Notes under the pieces: model-generated
Told to the model about the DNA's origin: nothing
The model's input: only the letters and a program-made list of their open reading frames with translations
Databases searched by the model: none
Assembly (NCBI RefSeq): GCF_040047665.1
Contig: NZ_CP157355.1
Location: forward strand, 1,550,001-1,614,000
From: Chitinibacter sp. FCG-7
GTDB taxonomy: Bacteria; Pseudomonadota; Gammaproteobacteria; Burkholderiales; Chitinibacteraceae
Length of the DNA stretch: 64,000 nt
Direction: 5' to 3'
Program-made: the position numbers and the translations under genes
In this document: one piece after another, positions 63,875 to 64,000 of the stretch
Layout of the letters: every line of letters starts with the position of its first letter
How positions within the stretch are numbered: the first letter of the stretch is position 1

Positions 63875-64000
63875 TTATACCGCCAAAAAACCAAATGGCC
63901 AATTAATTAGTTCTCCATCAGAGTTGAACCCAGTAGAACGAATCGTTGTTTCTGAATTGTTGCCCGTTTGTTCAAACAATAGGATTTGAACGTCATCTGA
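63875..64000 (-). CDS. C-terminal fragment of DUF3696-type AAA ATPase
   Basis: The 41 codons before TAA (63877-63875) end in FNSDGELINWPFGFLAV, which matches the (D/N)G.I..WP.GFF ending of DUF3696-containing AAA ATPases, and contain VQILLFEQTG. The rest lies beyond the right edge. Only 2 bases separate its stop from the TOPRIM-like gene. The call relies on this short tail. Confidence 0.5.
   Translation of the reverse strand, partial: SDDVQILLFEQTGNNSETTIRSTGFNSDGELINWPFGFLAV

Overview
The window reads as a chromosome segment of a chitin-associated betaproteobacterium, most likely Neisseriales near Chitinibacter or Deefgea. This placement is inferred from protein content and gene order (SPOR protein next to DsbA, a heme locus of hmuRSTUV type, AceK, long-form Pta, chitin-binding modules); no 16S rRNA is present. 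Most genes are GC-rich. Two stretches are AT-rich and look acquired: about 1.9-6.3 kb and 62.8-64.0 kb.

Region by region. 0-1.8 kb: the end of a metal-efflux locus (periplasmic adaptor fragment, TolC/CzcC-like channel, small His-rich secreted protein). 1.9-6.6 kb: an accessory island ending at tRNA-Thr(UGU), with an XRE regulator facing an HD-domain protein, an AlpA-like regulator, and a 711-residue GHKL ATPase fused to a PD-(D/E)XK nuclease-like domain. 6.9-10.1 kb: SPOR protein, dsbA, a nucleotidyl cyclase homologue and two small conserved proteins. 10.1-18.2 kb: a heme-uptake locus on the minus strand (hemP, TonB receptor, hmuS, hmuT, hmuU, hmuV, a VOC protein, a ChaN-like lipoprotein) behind a Fur-box promoter. 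18.3-19.6 kb: a frameshifted IS110 element. 19.7-27.1 kb: TauE/SafE permease, FKBP isomerase, PhoPQ-like two-component pair with a PepSY protein, glycine-zipper protein, lipoprotein, an EAL protein with its own Fur box, and an AAA ATPase. 27.3-30.6 kb: a secreted chitin-binding metzincin-type protease and a small secreted partner. 30.6-39.0 kb: DsbA-like and MBL-fold pair opposite a LysR regulator, GNAT, M24 peptidase, then a redox and membrane cluster beside a GbsR-type regulator with two matching palindromes. 39.1-49.8 kb: a broken GGDEF gene, a broken DUF2845 gene, a radical SAM protein, an intact IS110, a flavoprotein, a GGDEF protein and aceK. 49.9-62.7 kb: sulfatase-type membrane protein, Dyp peroxidase, esterase, quinone oxidoreductase, pta, a chemoreceptor and metH. 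62.8-64.0 kb: an AT-rich two-gene unit with a TOPRIM-like protein preceded by the end of a DUF3696-type ATPase.

Three things stand out. First, two candidate defence modules sit at the two AT-rich ends. Second, a family of intergenic hairpins with GGGTAT termini occurs at about seven sites, and two of them lie close to the two IS110 elements. Third, short palindromes give testable regulatory predictions: Fur sites at hemP and at the EAL gene, and a pair of TTTCTG-N6-CAGAAA sites in the GbsR region. All calls come from reading the sequence; no database search was run.
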